In this document: piece after piece, positions 5,895 to 6,906 of the stretch
Layout: each line of letters opens with the position of its first letter
How positions within the stretch are numbered: position 1 is the first letter of the stretch
Source of the DNA: Candidatus Aerophobota bacterium
GTDB taxonomy: Bacteria; Aerophobota; Aerophobia; Aerophobales; AE-B3A
Assembly: GCA_030610725.1 (NCBI GenBank)
Contig: JAUWRE010000055.1
Span: 1 to 6,906 of the forward strand
Reading direction: 5' to 3'
DNA: 6,906 bases
The notes under the pieces: generated by a model
Told to the model about the DNA's origin: nothing
The model's input: only the letters and a program-made list of their open reading frames with translations
The model's database searches: none
Made by a program: the position numbers and the translations under genes

Positions 5895-6746
5895 CTAACT
5901 CTTCGCAGGGAAGATAGGATCAAGACCTCTGCTTAACTGCGCCAGGAGGGCTTCTTCTTCCTCGGAAAGAGGGCTTAAGTGCTCAGCAGCCTCGCAGGCC
6001 CACCATAGAAGTTCGGCATGACTGGGAGATACTGCTGAGGTTACTGGCTTTGAAAGCGTAAATCGCAAGGCGAGGGATGCTTCGTCAGGATCGTCTACCG
6101 GAATATACCAGCACTTGGGCCACCTTTTTTCCTCGCCTTCCTTGATTCTTCTCTTAGCGAGGGCCTTGATCGCCAGTATCCCAGTATTCTTCTCCTGAGC
6201 TTTCCTTAAAACTCCAGGCCCCAAACCTACCTGGTGCCAGCAAACCCAATTAAAGGGAAAGAGTATAGTGTCAAAATCGAATTCGTCCAGGAGCGCAAGG
6301 GCCACTTCCTCGGAATGCGCGGAAAATCCCAGGTATCTTGTAAGTCCCTGCTGTTGAGCCTTCACTAATGTTTCCAGCGCCCCGTTGGGTCCCGTGATCT
6401 GAGCCACCTCCTCAAGAGTTGCCACCGCATGGAGTTGATATAGATCAAAGTGGTCTGTCTGCAGTCTTTTTAGGGATTGACGAAGTTCTCTTAGCGCTTC
6501 TTTACTTGTGCGCCCATCAGTCTTGCAGGCAAGGAACACAGACTTCCGATACGGTTTAAGAGCAGGTCCCAACAACTCCTCAGAATCCCGATAGGAGGGC
6601 CCGGTGTCAAAGAAATTAATCCCCCGGTTCACTGCGCAGGCCACTATCTGACGTACCTTCGGGGGTTTCTCATTTGCGGGCACCAGACCACCGACCCCAA
6701 CTACTGAAAGTGCCTCGCCAGTTCTTCCCAGTATACGTTGTTCCAT
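5895..6746 (-). CDS. Aldo/keto reductase
   Basis: A 283-residue aldo/keto reductase with a TIM-barrel fold, expected to reduce aldehydes or ketones with NADPH in the cytoplasm. The N-terminus LGRTGEALSVVGVGG (6-20) is typical. The catalytic tetrad is complete: Asp47 in NFFDTGPSY, Tyr52, Lys75 in LACKTDGR and His106 in DLYQLHAV. Later family elements include LTRYLGFSAHS (135-145), TILFPFNWV (160-168), GILAIKALAK (189-198) and ALRFTLSKPVTSAVSPSH (226-243). In many relatives the last region reads PGH/IPG, so SPSH is a small deviation near the cofactor phosphate site. It is shorter than classical 310-330-residue members but ends naturally, and it lacks the C-terminal iron-sulfur cysteines found in some relatives. 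GGGAGG lies about nine bases before the ATG, and a TTGACT-17-TACGGT promoter sits upstream. Its substrate is unknown, and the 442-bp gap to the oxidoreductase start argues against a shared operon. Confidence 0.95.
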   Translation of the reverse strand: MEQRILGRTGEALSVVGVGGLVPANEKPPKVRQIVACAVNRGINFFDTGPSYRDSEELLGPALKPYRKSVFLACKTDGRTSKEALRELRQSLKRLQTDHFDLYQLHAVATLEEVAQITGPNGALETLVKAQQQGLTRYLGFSAHSEEVALALLDEFDFDTILFPFNWVCWHQVGLGPGVLRKAQEKNTGILAIKALAKRRIKEGEEKRWPKCWYIPVDDPDEASLALRFTLSKPVTSAVSPSHAELLWWACEAAEHLSPLSEEEEALLAQLSRGLDPIFPAKS

Positions 6747-6840
6747 TCTATCTTACCTCCCTTGGAACTGCCCATGCCGACAGCTATATTGTAACTAAAC
6801 CTGGAGATTTCATGCTCAAAACATATCCTCTTTTCTGAAT

Positions 6841-6869
6841 ACCGTAGCGGATTCGGCGATAATAGTCAA
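6841..6869 (-). promoter_or_regulatory. Candidate sigma-70 promoter for the aldo/keto reductase
   Basis: The minus strand reads TTGACT (6869-6864), a 17-base spacer, then TACGGT (6846-6841). The -35 box is good and the -10 box keeps TA and the final T. The leader to the ATG at 6746 would be about 88 bases. A nearer TACAAT around 6790 lacks a suitably placed -35 box. Confidence 0.45.
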
Positions 6870-6906
6870 GTCTTAGGATTGGGTTATCTGCCCCCCAAAA
6901 TCGGTC

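Noticed and set aside
5657..5917. Plus-strand 86-codon open frame in the gap
   Set aside because: There is no ribosome site before its ATG, the product has no recognisable domain, a second open frame overlaps it, and its end runs into the convergent aldo/keto reductase gene.
5919..5928. ATCAAGACCT shared with the REP-like motif at 4379-4388
   Set aside because: Here it is part of the natural aldo/keto reductase coding sequence (Gly-Leu-Asp-Pro) and lacks the following GACCCC, so the match is probably coincidental.
6885..6906. CTGCCCCCC near the window end as another repeat copy
   Set aside because: Only the C-run and CTG match; the diagnostic GACC is absent and the sequence is cut off by the window edge.

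Overview
The window is 6.9 kb of bacterial chromosome with ordinary housekeeping-like and accessory metabolic genes. Strong AGGAGG-type ribosome sites and sigma-70-like TTGACx/TAnnnT promoter pairs support a bacterium. The organism cannot be named from the sequence. GC is middling and uneven: hand-counted 60-base lines give about 50% in the acetamidase and 50-55% in the aldo/keto reductase, but about 37-42% in the GNAT gene and 37-50% in the oxidoreductase. No rRNA, tRNA, CRISPR array, intact transposase, phage gene or recognisable defence system is present.

Layout. (1) Positions 1-2397, plus strand: a promoter with flanking GATGCG repeats, a LemA-family membrane protein and, 22 bp later, a DUF2207 membrane protein with a glycine-rich tail. 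This is a recurrent bacterial pair of unsettled function at the cell envelope. (2) 2552-3583, plus strand: an acetamidase/formamidase-family amidohydrolase 154 bp downstream with its own strong ribosome site; it may be read from the upstream promoter because no terminator is visible. (3) 3611-4114, minus strand: a GNAT acetyltransferase of the phosphinothricin/amino-acid N-acetyltransferase type, convergent with the amidase and carrying a good promoter of its own. (4) 4115-4372: a non-coding gap holding a REPIN-like 11-bp inverted repeat, with a related motif at its far edge. (5) 4373-5452, minus strand: a Gfo/Idh/MocA oxidoreductase whose last codons lie inside that related motif. (6) 5480-5894: a 415-bp gap without a supportable gene, containing a promoter/palindrome for the oxidoreductase and possibly eroded sequence. 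(7) 5895-6746, minus strand: an aldo/keto reductase with a complete catalytic tetrad and its own promoter.

How the genes work together. Only LemA and DUF2207 form a convincing functional unit. The amidase, acetyltransferase and two NAD(P)-dependent oxidoreductases look like independent small-molecule enzymes, each with its own control signals. No new multi-gene system can be supported. The most unusual signal is the cluster of short related repeats at 4237-4394, which resembles REP/REPIN sequences mobilised by REP-associated tyrosine transposases and appears to have supplied the end of the oxidoreductase reading frame.
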